DNA of 6,544 bases from Prevotellaceae bacterium (lineage in GTDB: Bacteria; Bacteroidota; Bacteroidia; Bacteroidales; UBA932). The stretch covers positions 1 to 6,544 of the forward strand of contig JAIRKX010000051.1 in assembly GCA_031259805.1 (NCBI GenBank), given 5' to 3'. This document shows positions 1-6,223 of this stretch, one piece after another; within the stretch, counting starts at the first letter, position 1; each line of letters starts with the position of its first letter. The translations under genes were made by a program, and so were the position numbers. The notes below the pieces were generated by a model, which saw only the letters and a program-made list of their open reading frames with translations, was not told the DNA's origin and made no database searches.

Positions 1-21
1 CCCCGCCTGCCGGCGACAGCC

Positions 22-123
22 CTCTGTGTTCCTCTGTGCCGCCTCCGTGCTCTCTGTGTACTTTGGGGAAAGTTTGGGGCAATGTTACACAGAGAGCACA
101 GAGGCACACAGAGGGGCACAGAG
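22..123. repeat. Long inverted repeat built of CACAGAG / CTCTGTG words
   Basis: The left arm (22-60) and right arm (86-123) are reverse complements with about four mismatches and one single-base gap, enclosing a ~25-nt spacer. Each arm is itself repetitive. CACAGAG occurs at 88-94, 97-103, 107-113 and 117-123 (steps of 9, 10 and 10). CTCTGTG occurs at 22-28, 32-38 and 52-58, with CTCCGTG at 43-49. The spacer carries TTTGGGG twice (62-68 and 73-79). As RNA or a cruciform this could fold into a stem of nearly 40 bp. There is no T tract, so it is not a typical terminator. It looks like an interspersed repeat element; I recall similar CACAGAG-rich sequence in other bacterial genomes but cannot verify that here. 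Confidence 0.85.
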
Positions 124-142
124 AAATGCAGGCCATCGCATA

Positions 143-178
143 AATCAAAGAAATCATATAAATCACAAGAATCAAAGT
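143..178 (+). repeat. Four tandem 9-nt units, AATCANNNN
   Basis: AATCA recurs at 143, 152, 161 and 170, an exact 9-nt step, with variable A-rich 4-nt fillers. The array starts 20 nt after the CACAGAG inverted repeat. Because nine is a multiple of three, the array reads as a peptide-like periodic string in every frame, but no coding evidence supports translation. It is far too short in unit length to be a CRISPR array. Confidence 0.8.
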
Positions 179-262
179 TCGGACACTGGGGCGGGATGGT
201 GGCGGTTTTTTCTATTGATATTGTTCCCCGTGGGGGCTCCTCGCCATGACGGAGCAATGAAT

Positions 263-286
263 CGCCACATCGCCACATCATCACAT
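263..286 (+). repeat. Three tandem 8-nt units, CGCCACAT type
   Basis: CGCCACAT occurs at 263-270 and 271-278, followed by the variant CATCACAT at 279-286. This is the third short-period family in the same intergenic region, with a unit unlike the other two. The array is small, so chance is possible, but its position beside two clearer arrays suggests a shared origin. Confidence 0.55.
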
Positions 287-352
287 AATGTATTAGATGC
301 GTCAGCCCTGATGATTTTTGTGATCTGTCTCCATTATTCCGTAAAAATTTTC

Positions 353-360
353 TATCTTTG
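353..360 (+). promoter_or_regulatory. Bacteroidetes-type -7 box of the aminotransferase
   Basis: TATCTTTG matches the Bacteroidetes -7 consensus TAnnTTTG exactly and ends 25 nt before the chosen ATG at 386, which would give a 5' leader of roughly 20 nt. No good -33 TTTG is present at the usual 19-21 nt spacing; the nearest TTTG (317-320) is 32 nt upstream. The position supports starting the aminotransferase at 386 and argues against any start further upstream. Confidence 0.65.
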
Positions 361-385
361 TTCACACAAAAAATCATTCAAACAG

Positions 386-1576
386 ATGTTATCCATTTCG
401 CAAAAAGCAAAGATAATGCCGTTGTCGCCGGTACGCAAGTTAGTGCCATATTCCGATGCGGCTAAAAAACGGGGTATAAAAGTCTATCACCTCAATATCG
501 GGCAACCCGATGTGCCGGCGCCGCCCGAAGCGCTGGAGGCCGTTAAAAATAATACACTGCCGCTGGTGCCGTATCCGCATTCGGCGGGGAATGAGAGCTA
601 CCGTAACGGTTTGGCCGGGTATTACCGGGGCGTCGGCGTCGCGGTTTCGGCCGACGATATTATCGTTACTACCGGCGGCTCGGAGGCGATTCTTATCGGT
701 TTTTCGACGTGTTTCAATCCGGGCGATGAGGTCATTGTCATGGAACCGTTTTATACGAATTATAACGGGATTGCGGCGTGGACGGACGTCGTGCTCAAGC
801 CCGTACCCTGCGATATTCATACTCATTTTGCTTTGCCGCCGGTCGACGCATTTGAACAGGCGATCACGCCGCGCACGCGCGGGATTGTGATCTGTAACCC
901 GAACAACCCGACCGGTTACCTGTATTCGCGCGAAGAGTTGGAGCAACTGGCCGCCATTGTCCGCAAGCACGACCTGTACCTGTTTGCCGACGAGGTCTAC
1001 CGTGAATTTTGCTATACGGATACACCGCATGTTTCGTGTATGCAGTTGTCGGGTATCGAAGAAAATGTGGTGCTGATCGATTCGGTGTCGAAACGGTATA
1101 GCTTGTGCGGGGTGCGTATCGGCGCGATTGTGTCGCGAAATAAGGAATTAATGAAAAGCGTGCTGCGTTTTGCACAGGCGCGCCTGTGTTCGCCGGCCTA
1201 CGGGCAAATAGCGGCCGAAGGAGCGTTGCAAACGCCGCCGGCCTATTTTGCCGGCGTGCGCAACGAATACATCGCTCGCCGCAATTATATGGTCAATGCC
1301 TTGAACGCGATGGACGGCGTCTATTGCCCGATGCCTCAAGGCGCGTTTTACACCGTCGTCAAGTTGCCGGTGGCCGACTGCGACGAGTTTGCGCAATGGC
1401 TGCTGGAGGAATTTGAATACGAAAAGCAGACGGTCATGATTGCGCCTGCCAGCGGCTTCTACGCCACGCCCGGCAAAGGTCTCGACGAAGCGCGTATCGC
1501 CTATGTGCTCAATATCGAAGATCTGAAAAAAGCCATGCAGTGCTTGGAAATAGCGTTGAAACAGTACGGGGGATAA
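386..1576 (+). CDS. PLP-dependent class I/II aminotransferase, aspartate aminotransferase-like
   Basis: A 396-residue fold-type I aminotransferase, the usual length for the family, expected to be a cytosolic homodimer that moves amino groups between an amino acid (probably aspartate or a similar one) and 2-oxoglutarate. Visible landmarks are NPNNPTG at residues 171-177 (PLP contact), DEVY at 202-205 (Asp202 for the pyridine nitrogen, Tyr205 for the PLP oxygen), SVSKRYS with Lys236 as the Schiff-base lysine, and Arg370 in EARIAYVLN as the likely carboxylate-binding arginine. The start at 386 follows a TATCTTTG promoter box and begins MLSISQKAKIMPLSP, which suits the family's N terminus; ATG 416 is a possible alternative. 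There is no Shine-Dalgarno, as usual for Bacteroidetes. The gene converges on gdhA and ends at a shared hairpin. Family membership is secure; the amino acid substrate is an inference and cannot be fixed from sequence alone. Confidence 0.92.
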   Translation: MLSISQKAKIMPLSPVRKLVPYSDAAKKRGIKVYHLNIGQPDVPAPPEALEAVKNNTLPLVPYPHSAGNESYRNGLAGYYRGVGVAVSADDIIVTTGGSEAILIGFSTCFNPGDEVIVMEPFYTNYNGIAAWTDVVLKPVPCDIHTHFALPPVDAFEQAITPRTRGIVICNPNNPTGYLYSREELEQLAAIVRKHDLYLFADEVYREFCYTDTPHVSCMQLSGIEENVVLIDSVSKRYSLCGVRIGAIVSRNKELMKSVLRFAQARLCSPAYGQIAAEGALQTPPAYFAGVRNEYIARRNYMVNALNAMDGVYCPMPQGAFYTVVKLPVADCDEFAQWLLEEFEYEKQTVMIAPASGFYATPGKGLDEARIAYVLNIEDLKKAMQCLEIALKQYGG

Positions 1577-1620
1577 AAATAGACGAACTGACCCTCGCGC
1601 TTTACACGCCTTGTAAACAA

Positions 1621-1651
1621 CAGCCCCCAACGAGAAATTCGCTGGGGGCTG
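1621..1651. terminator. Hairpin terminator between convergent genes
   Basis: CAGCCCCCAACGA (1621-1633) pairs with 1639-1651 at 12 of 13 positions around a 5-nt loop, giving a very G/C-rich stem. It sits 45 nt after the aminotransferase stop and about 66 nt beyond the gdhA stop. On the - strand the stem is followed by TTGTTTAC, a partial T tract. On the + strand T-rich sequence comes only after about 20 nt. It therefore probably serves both genes, better for gdhA. A smaller 6-bp stem (TTTACA at 1601-1606 with TGTAAA at 1612-1617) lies directly beside it. Confidence 0.8.
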
Positions 1652-1670
1652 CTTCACATAAAAAACTTTA

Positions 1671-1724
1671 AACTCTTTTTATTCTTTTAACTCCATTAAC
1701 TGCTCAGACTCCAAGAACTACACT
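1671..1724 (+). repeat. Six degenerate 9-nt units, AACTCYWTT type
   Basis: Units begin at 1671, 1680, 1689, 1698, 1707 and 1716, an exact 9-nt step. AACT opens four of them; the others open with TATT (1680) and GACT (1707). The 1671 and 1689 units, AACTCTTTT and AACTCCATT, define the consensus. The last unit overlaps the stop codon of gdhA (1718-1720), so the array occupies the start of the gdhA 3' untranslated region. It shares the 9-nt period, but not the sequence, of the AATCA array at 143-178. Confidence 0.65.
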
Positions 1725-3055
1725 ATTCCCTGCTCATACATCGCCCGGGCGACTTTCATGAATCCGGCGACGTTAGCGCCTTTGACGTAGTTGATGTAGC
1801 CGTCGGGCATTGTGCCGTATTTTACGCACGATTCGTGGATGTTCTGCATGATGTTTTTCAGGCGCACACCTACTTCTTCGGCTGTCCAGCTGATGTGCAT
1901 GGCGTTTTGGCTCATCTCCAGCCCCGATGTGGCTACTCCGCCGGCATTGACGGCTTTGCCCGGGGCAAACAGTATCCGTGCTTTCACAAATTCGTTAATG
2001 GCTTCGGGCGTGCATCCCATGTTCGATACTTCGGCTACGCAGATAACTTTGTTTTTAATTAACATGCGGGCGTCGTCGCCGTTCAGTTCGTTTTGGATGG
2101 CGCAGGGCAGGGCGATGTTCGCTTTGACTTCCCACGGTTTTTTGCCGGGTATGAATTTTGCTCCGGCAAATTTCTTAGCATACGGCGCTACGACATCGTT
2201 ATTGGAACTGCGCAATTCGACCATGTAGTCGATTTTTTCTTCGTTCAATCCTGCGTCGTCGTAGATGTACCCGTCGGGACCCGAAATGGCGACGACCTTT
2301 GCGCCGAGTTCTGTGGCTTTCAGCGCTGCGCCCCATGCTACGTTGCCAAAGCCCGACAGGGCGATGGTTTTGCCTTTGAGGTCGATGTTACGCATACGCA
2401 GCATGTGTTCTATAAAGTAGATACCGCCGAATCCGGTAGCTTCCGGGCGAATGAGCGAGCCGCCCCAGGTGAGGCTTTTACCGGTGAGCACGCCGGTGTT
2501 TTCGCGTGCCAGTTTGCGGTACATCCCATAGAGGTAACCGATTTCGCGACTGCCGACGCCGACGTCGCCTGCCGGCACATCCGTGTCGGGGCCGATATGA
2601 CGCCACAGTTCTACCATAAACGCCTGACAGAACCGCATAATTTCCGCATCCGATTTCCCTTTGGGGTCAAAATCCGAACCGCCTTTACCGCCGCCCATAG
2701 GCAGGGTCGTTAAGGCGTTCTTAAAGGTTTGCTCAAAGCCCAGGAACTTTAGCGTCGACGGCGTTACCGCCGGATGAAAGCGCAACCCGCCCTTGTACGG
2801 CCCGATAGCATTGTTGAATTGTACACGATAACCCGAATTTATCTGTACCTTTCCCGAATCATCCTGCCACACGACTTTGAACGTAAACATGCGGTCAGGC
2901 TCTACCATTCGCTCCAAAATACGGTATTTGAAGAACTCGGGGTGTTGCTCGTACACGCCTTCTACCGATTCCAGCACTTCGCGAACAGCTTGCAAATACT
3001 CTTTTTCATGGCCATACGTCTTTTCCAGATAGGCCATAATTTCTTTTGTTGTCAT
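1718..3055 (-). CDS. gdhA: Glutamate dehydrogenase, hexameric ~445-residue type
   Basis: This enzyme interconverts glutamate with 2-oxoglutarate plus ammonium using NAD(H) or NADP(H). Its 445 residues match the small hexameric family. The dimerisation and catalytic domain (about 1-200) carries Lys88 in GPYKGGLRFHP, Lys112, the catalytic Lys124 in PMGGGKGG and the catalytic Asp164 in PAGDVGVG. The dinucleotide domain carries GFGNVAWGA at 235-243. The segment after the second beta strand reads SGPDGYIYD, resembling NAD-specific clostridial enzymes, so cofactor choice is open. The ATG at 3055 gives the usual N terminus, with a purine-rich but non-Shine-Dalgarno leader. It lies 66 nt after korB in an A/T-rich gap where I found no TAnnTTTG box, so it is probably the third gene of korA-korB-gdhA. 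A second promoter in that gap is not excluded. Confidence 0.96.
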   Translation of the reverse strand: MTTKEIMAYLEKTYGHEKEYLQAVREVLESVEGVYEQHPEFFKYRILERMVEPDRMFTFKVVWQDDSGKVQINSGYRVQFNNAIGPYKGGLRFHPAVTPSTLKFLGFEQTFKNALTTLPMGGGKGGSDFDPKGKSDAEIMRFCQAFMVELWRHIGPDTDVPAGDVGVGSREIGYLYGMYRKLARENTGVLTGKSLTWGGSLIRPEATGFGGIYFIEHMLRMRNIDLKGKTIALSGFGNVAWGAALKATELGAKVVAISGPDGYIYDDAGLNEEKIDYMVELRSSNNDVVAPYAKKFAGAKFIPGKKPWEVKANIALPCAIQNELNGDDARMLIKNKVICVAEVSNMGCTPEAINEFVKARILFAPGKAVNAGGVATSGLEMSQNAMHISWTAEEVGVRLKNIMQNIHESCVKYGTMPDGYINYVKGANVAGFMKVARAMYEQGIV

Positions 3056-3121
3056 ACTTTCTTTTATTTTTTATAATTTACTGTTTAATATTAGTAATCA
3101 TTCATTGTTTATCATGTACTG

Positions 3122-4141
3122 TTAATGTGTGATTTCCCATGTAGTGCCGCTATGCAGGAGGTCGTCTACCGTTTTAATGTCGGAGAGGGTTTGCACACGC
3201 AGCACCTGATCGCGGACATTGTCGTCGTAGGTCTTATCGCTGACGGCGCGGATCACGCCCAACGCTATGGGGAAATCGGGCGGCTGCATGTTGACCAGCA
3301 TCATGTGTATGCCGGGATTAGGCTCTTGTGCATTGTGCACCAGTATATCTTTTTTCGTAATTCCTTTTTCGCCGATGCGTACCACTTTCAGTTGCAGCCC
3401 ATCGAGCACCAGCCCCTTGTCGCGGTTGATGCCGAAAATCATCGGCTCGCCGTGGCGCAGGACAATAGTGCGGTCGTCGCGCACGGCTTTCTGGGTAATG
3501 GCCGCATGAGCGCCGTCGTTGAAGATAACGCAGTTTTGCAGCAGTTCGGTTACGGCTGTCCCGTCGTGTGTAGCCGACGCCAGCATGATTTCGGCGGTCA
3601 GCTTCATATCTACATCAATCGAGCGGGCGAAAAAAGTGCCGCGCGCTCCGAGTACCAATTCGCCCGGATTAAACGGATGCTCCACCGTCCCGTAGGGCGA
3701 TGTCTTCGTTACCTTTCCCAGTTTCGAGGTCGGCGAATACTGGCCTTTAGTCAGCCCGTAGATTTGGTTATTGTGCAGTAAAATATTGATGTCGATATTA
3801 CGGCGGATAGCGTGGATAAAGTGGTTTCCCCCGATAGCCAGCGCATCGCCGTCGCCCGAAATCTGCCATACCGTCAACGACGGGTTAGCCACTTTGACGC
3901 CGGTGGCAATCGCCGCCGCACGTCCATGAATGCCGTGAAACCCGTATGTATCCATATAGTACGGAAACCGCGACGCGCAGCCGATGCCCGACACAAATAC
4001 GAACAGTTCCTTCTTGTAGCCGAGTGTTTCGCATATTTCGGGGAATGCCCGTTGCACGGCGGCCAATATTGAATAATCGCCGCAGCCGGGGCACCATTTG
4101 ACCTCCTGATCACTCTTAAAATCCTGTGCAGTATATTTCAT
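3122..4141 (-). CDS. korB: 2-oxoacid:ferredoxin oxidoreductase beta subunit, 2-oxoglutarate type
   Basis: The thiamine-diphosphate and iron-sulfur subunit of a 2-oxoglutarate:ferredoxin oxidoreductase (2-oxoglutarate + CoA + oxidised ferredoxin to succinyl-CoA + CO2 + reduced ferredoxin, reversible, cytosolic). Of its 339 residues, WCPGCGD gives Cys17 and Cys20, GIGC gives Cys55 and LLQNCVIFNDG gives Cys204, the four ligands expected for one [4Fe-4S] cluster. The ThDP/Mg motif runs from GDGD at 96-99 to Asn124-Asn125, followed by GLTKGQYSPTS. QNC.IFNDG is the form I associate with KorB rather than pyruvate enzymes. No ferredoxin-like delta domain is attached or encoded nearby. It starts 36 nt after korA and has no Shine-Dalgarno. 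It must pair with KorA. Substrate assignment also rests on the KorA motifs and the adjacent gdhA; another 2-oxoacid is less likely. Confidence 0.93.
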   Translation of the reverse strand: MKYTAQDFKSDQEVKWCPGCGDYSILAAVQRAFPEICETLGYKKELFVFVSGIGCASRFPYYMDTYGFHGIHGRAAAIATGVKVANPSLTVWQISGDGDALAIGGNHFIHAIRRNIDINILLHNNQIYGLTKGQYSPTSKLGKVTKTSPYGTVEHPFNPGELVLGARGTFFARSIDVDMKLTAEIMLASATHDGTAVTELLQNCVIFNDGAHAAITQKAVRDDRTIVLRHGEPMIFGINRDKGLVLDGLQLKVVRIGEKGITKKDILVHNAQEPNPGIHMMLVNMQPPDFPIALGVIRAVSDKTYDDNVRDQVLRVQTLSDIKTVDDLLHSGTTWEITH

Positions 4142-4177
4142 TTTATCTAAAATCTATTTTTTAACATCCAAAACTCA

Positions 4178-6010
4178 TCACAACAATTTTCTGACTGCCG
4201 TTACGATTTCCGATACCATGAACGGCTGGCCTTGTATTTTATTAAACTGATGGTAGAAAAACGCCTGATGTTTGTCGCGCAGGTACGCGGCAAACTGTCC
4301 GCTGTTGAGTTCACAGACGATAATATTTTTGAATCGGCGGAATACGTCGGCCGTATTTTTCGGCAGCGGGTTGATGTAGTCGAAATGCGCCAGTCCGATG
4401 TTTTTCTTCCCCACCTGCATGTGTCGCACCGCCGTGTAGAGATGCCCGAATGTACCGCCCCATCCGACCACCAGCACGTCGCCGTCCTGTGCGCCGACGA
4501 CCTTTAGCGGCGGAATATAATCGGCCACTTTAGCCACTTTAGCGGCGCGCTCGTTGATCATCCGTTCGTGCTCCAGCGGGTCGCTGGAGACGCAGCCTTT
4601 GTTGTTTTTTTCCAGTCCGCCGATACGGTGCATCAGGCCGGGCGTGCCGGGGAGCGCCCAGCGTCGCGACAGGCGTTCGGCGTCGCGGACAAACGGGAAA
4701 TAGTCCATATCGTTGGCCGGCACAATCGGCGGCACGATGGCCGGATAGTCCTTCATCTTCGGGATGCGCCACGGTTCGGAGCCGTTGCCTAAGAAGCCTT
4801 CGGAAAGCAGCATCACGGGCATCATGTGTTCCATCGCCAATTTTGCCGCCCAAAAAGCCGCGTCGAAGCAGTGCGACGGTGAACGCGCCGCCATCACCAG
4901 CATCGGGCATTCGCCGTTGCGACCATACAAGGCCTGACTCAAATCGCTCTGTTCGGTTTTCGTCGGGATACCTGTCGAAGGGCCGCTACGCTGCACGTCG
5001 ACGACCACCAGCGGCAATTCCGTCATCACCGCCAACCCCAACGCCTCGCTTTTGAGCGACAGGCCGGGGCCGGAGGTTGTAGTAACCGCCAGACTCCCCG
5101 CATACGCCGCCCCCAGCGCCGTGCAGATGCCGGCGATTTCGTCTTCGCATTGCAGGGTTTTTACCCCAAGATCTTTGCGCAGCGCCAGCTCTTCCAATAT
5201 GCCGGTGGCCGGCGTAATCGGATATGACCCGCAAAACAGCGGCCGCCCCGATTTTTCCGATGCCGCGATGAATCCCCACGCCGTCGCCTGATTGCCGTTA
5301 ATGTTCCGGTAAACGCCCTTAGCCTGTTTTGCAGGCTTTATATTATAGGTGTTTTGAATGGCATGAATATTTTCGGCATAATTAAATCCGGCTTGCAGCA
5401 CCTTGTTGTTGGCCGCAATGAGTTCCGGCTTTTTAGCAAATTTCCGCTCGAAATAATCGAACGTCGGTTGCAACGGACGGTTGAAAAGGAAAAAGCAAAT
5501 ACCGAGCGCAAACATATTTTTACTGCGCACGATGGTTTTCATGTCCAGCCCGCTATCCTTCAAACATTCCTTTGTCAACGCGGTAATCGGCGCAAAAATA
5601 ATCGTACGGTCGTCCAGATTCAATTCTTTTATCGGGTCGTCGGTCGTAAAACCGGCGCGTTTGATATTCTTTTCTTCAAACGCATCGGCATTGAGGATGA
5701 CGGTTGCCGTAGGTTTTGCCCATTTAGCATTCGCGAACAACGCCGCCGGATTCATGGCCACCAGCACATCACAGAAATCGCCGGGCGTACGTACATCGCT
5801 GCTGCCGATGCGCACCTGAAAACCCGAAACGCCGGACACCGTATCCTGTGGCGCACGGATTTCGGCGGGGAAATCGGGGAAGGTCGAAAAGTCATTGCCC
5901 AATACGGCAGCTACGTCGGTAAACAGTGTTCCTGTCAACTGCATCCCGTCGCCGCTATCGCCGCTAAAGCGAATCGTTACATCGGTAACGTCAATAATCT
6001 TGTGAGGCAT
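4178..6010 (-). CDS. korA: 2-oxoacid:ferredoxin oxidoreductase alpha subunit (gamma-alpha fusion)
   Basis: The 610-residue partner of KorB. The N-terminal gamma domain (about 8-185) opens with GDSGDGMQLTG at 17-27 and FPAEIRAPQ at 47-55. A linker follows, then the alpha pyrimidine-binding domain with GSYPITPAT from 261 (Thr266 as a substrate contact), SGPGLSLKSE, and RSGPSTGIPTKTEQSDL at 341-357, the signature I associate with 2-oxoglutarate and other two-subunit enzymes. A C-terminal domain ends in NPLPKNTADVF and ELNSGQFAAYLR. This gamma-alpha fusion of ~600 residues is normal for the family. An in-frame ATG at 6112 would add 34 residues, but that extension lies upstream of the TACCTTTG box at 6072-6079 and has no family counterpart, so MPHKIIDV at 6010 is chosen. 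It is the first gene of the probable korA-korB-gdhA operon. The exact 2-oxoacid is inferred from motifs and context. Confidence 0.94.
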   Translation of the reverse strand: MPHKIIDVTDVTIRFSGDSGDGMQLTGTLFTDVAAVLGNDFSTFPDFPAEIRAPQDTVSGVSGFQVRIGSSDVRTPGDFCDVLVAMNPAALFANAKWAKPTATVILNADAFEEKNIKRAGFTTDDPIKELNLDDRTIIFAPITALTKECLKDSGLDMKTIVRSKNMFALGICFFLFNRPLQPTFDYFERKFAKKPELIAANNKVLQAGFNYAENIHAIQNTYNIKPAKQAKGVYRNINGNQATAWGFIAASEKSGRPLFCGSYPITPATGILEELALRKDLGVKTLQCEDEIAGICTALGAAYAGSLAVTTTSGPGLSLKSEALGLAVMTELPLVVVDVQRSGPSTGIPTKTEQSDLSQALYGRNGECPMLVMAARSPSHCFDAAFWAAKLAMEHMMPVMLLSEGFLGNGSEPWRIPKMKDYPAIVPPIVPANDMDYFPFVRDAERLSRRWALPGTPGLMHRIGGLEKNNKGCVSSDPLEHERMINERAAKVAKVADYIPPLKVVGAQDGDVLVVGWGGTFGHLYTAVRHMQVGKKNIGLAHFDYINPLPKNTADVFRRFKNIIVCELNSGQFAAYLRDKHQAFFYHQFNKIQGQPFMVSEIVTAVRKLL

Positions 6011-6071
6011 TTCAGCTACAATTTTTAAGTATTTGTTATAATTTCCTTTTGATTTTATATGAAACTTATGA

Positions 6072-6079
6072 CAAAGGTA
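6072..6079 (-). promoter_or_regulatory. Proximal -7 box for korA
   Basis: Read on the - strand this is TACCTTTG, a perfect TAnnTTTG box, 61 nt upstream of the korA start, predicting a leader of roughly 55 nt. No TTTG is found 19-21 nt further upstream; a TTTG 12 nt upstream is too close. The missing -33 element coincides with the start of the 14-nt repeat array at 6101, which could mean the promoter depends on an activator. The same 9-mer TACCTTTGT occurs twice more within 150 nt. Confidence 0.65.
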
Positions 6080-6100
6080 ATAAATTTTAATCAAAGTGAT

Positions 6101-6156
6101 GCTTTTTGACAATTAATTTTTAACAGTTGTTTTTTGACAATTGCTTTTTGATTTGC
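6101..6156 (-). repeat. Four tandem 14-nt units upstream of the korA promoter
   Basis: Units start at 6101, 6115, 6129 and 6143. On the + strand the consensus is GYTTTTTGACAATT. Units 1 and 3 differ at one position (GCTTTTTG against GTTTTTTG at the start); unit 2 is diverged (AATTTTTAACAGTT); unit 4 keeps GCTTTTTGA and then departs. On the - strand, in the direction of korA transcription, the core reads AATTGTCAAAAA. The array lies about 36-91 nt upstream of the start site predicted from the proximal box, where activator sites usually lie, and separates the proximal and distal boxes. It could be a regulator-binding array or a leftover tandem duplication. Confidence 0.75.
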
Positions 6157-6165
6157 TGCCGGCAA

Positions 6166-6173
6166 CAAAGGTA
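6166..6173 (-). promoter_or_regulatory. Distal leftward -7 box, possible second korA promoter
   Basis: TACCTTTG on the - strand, inside the left arm of the 18-bp inverted repeat. In the present orientation no TTTG lies at the right distance upstream, so it would be weak by the consensus. A transcript from here would carry the 14-nt array in a ~150-nt leader before korA. Confidence 0.4.
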
Positions 6174-6191
6174 TGTTTTTTTAAACTATTT

Positions 6192-6223
6192 TTTGGTTAG
6201 TTTTAGAAAAAAACATACCTTTG
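6192..6223 (+). promoter_or_regulatory. Rightward full-consensus Bacteroidetes promoter without a gene
   Basis: TTTG at 6192-6195, a 20-nt gap, then TACCTTTG at 6216-6223: both elements and the spacing fit the Bacteroidetes promoter consensus, making this the best-formed promoter in the window. It points away from korA into a region with no recognisable gene before the window ends. The predicted start is near 6229. Confidence 0.55.

Larger units (their letters stand above)
1..385. other. Non-coding, repeat-rich region upstream of the aminotransferase
   Basis: No gene is supported in this stretch. One frame is open across it and joins the aminotransferase, but the translation is low-complexity repeat sequence (for example NHINHKNQSSD), lies mostly upstream of a promoter box at 353-360, and matches nothing expected at the N terminus of an aminotransferase. 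The region holds three different short-period repeat families (22-123, 143-178 and 263-286), listed separately. Between them, 179-262 is a G-rich to T-rich stretch in which I see no clear motif. Whatever gene lies to the left of position 1 is outside the window. Confidence 0.8.

Noticed and set aside
88..178. CRISPR array
   Set aside because: Words are 5-7 nt at 9-10-nt steps with no unique spacers of 25-40 nt and no cas genes.
317..320. TTTG as the -33 element of the aminotransferase promoter
   Set aside because: It is 32 nt from the TATCTTTG box, well outside the usual 19-21 nt spacing.
440..1030. 196-codon - strand open frame opposite the aminotransferase
   Set aside because: It is arginine-rich and low in recognisable structure, and is explained by codon bias of the aminotransferase on the other strand.
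2093..2713. 206-codon + strand open frame opposite gdhA
   Set aside because: It is a shadow of the well conserved gdhA reading frame.
3056..3121. Separate promoter for gdhA in the gap after korB
   Set aside because: The - strand of this A/T-rich gap contains no TAnnTTTG box, so co-transcription is the simpler reading, although a promoter inside korB is not excluded.
3125..3781. 218-codon + strand open frame opposite korB
   Set aside because: It is antisense to the conserved KorB sequence, with no independent evidence of coding.
5354..6028. 224-codon + strand open frame opposite korA
   Set aside because: It lies antisense inside korA, whose protein carries clear family motifs throughout; the translation resembles no family and has no promoter of its own.
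6011..6112. 34-residue N-terminal extension of KorA from an upstream ATG
   Set aside because: It spans the TACCTTTG promoter box and part of the first 14-nt repeat, and KorA homologs begin near MPHKIIDV with the GDSGDG motif close behind.
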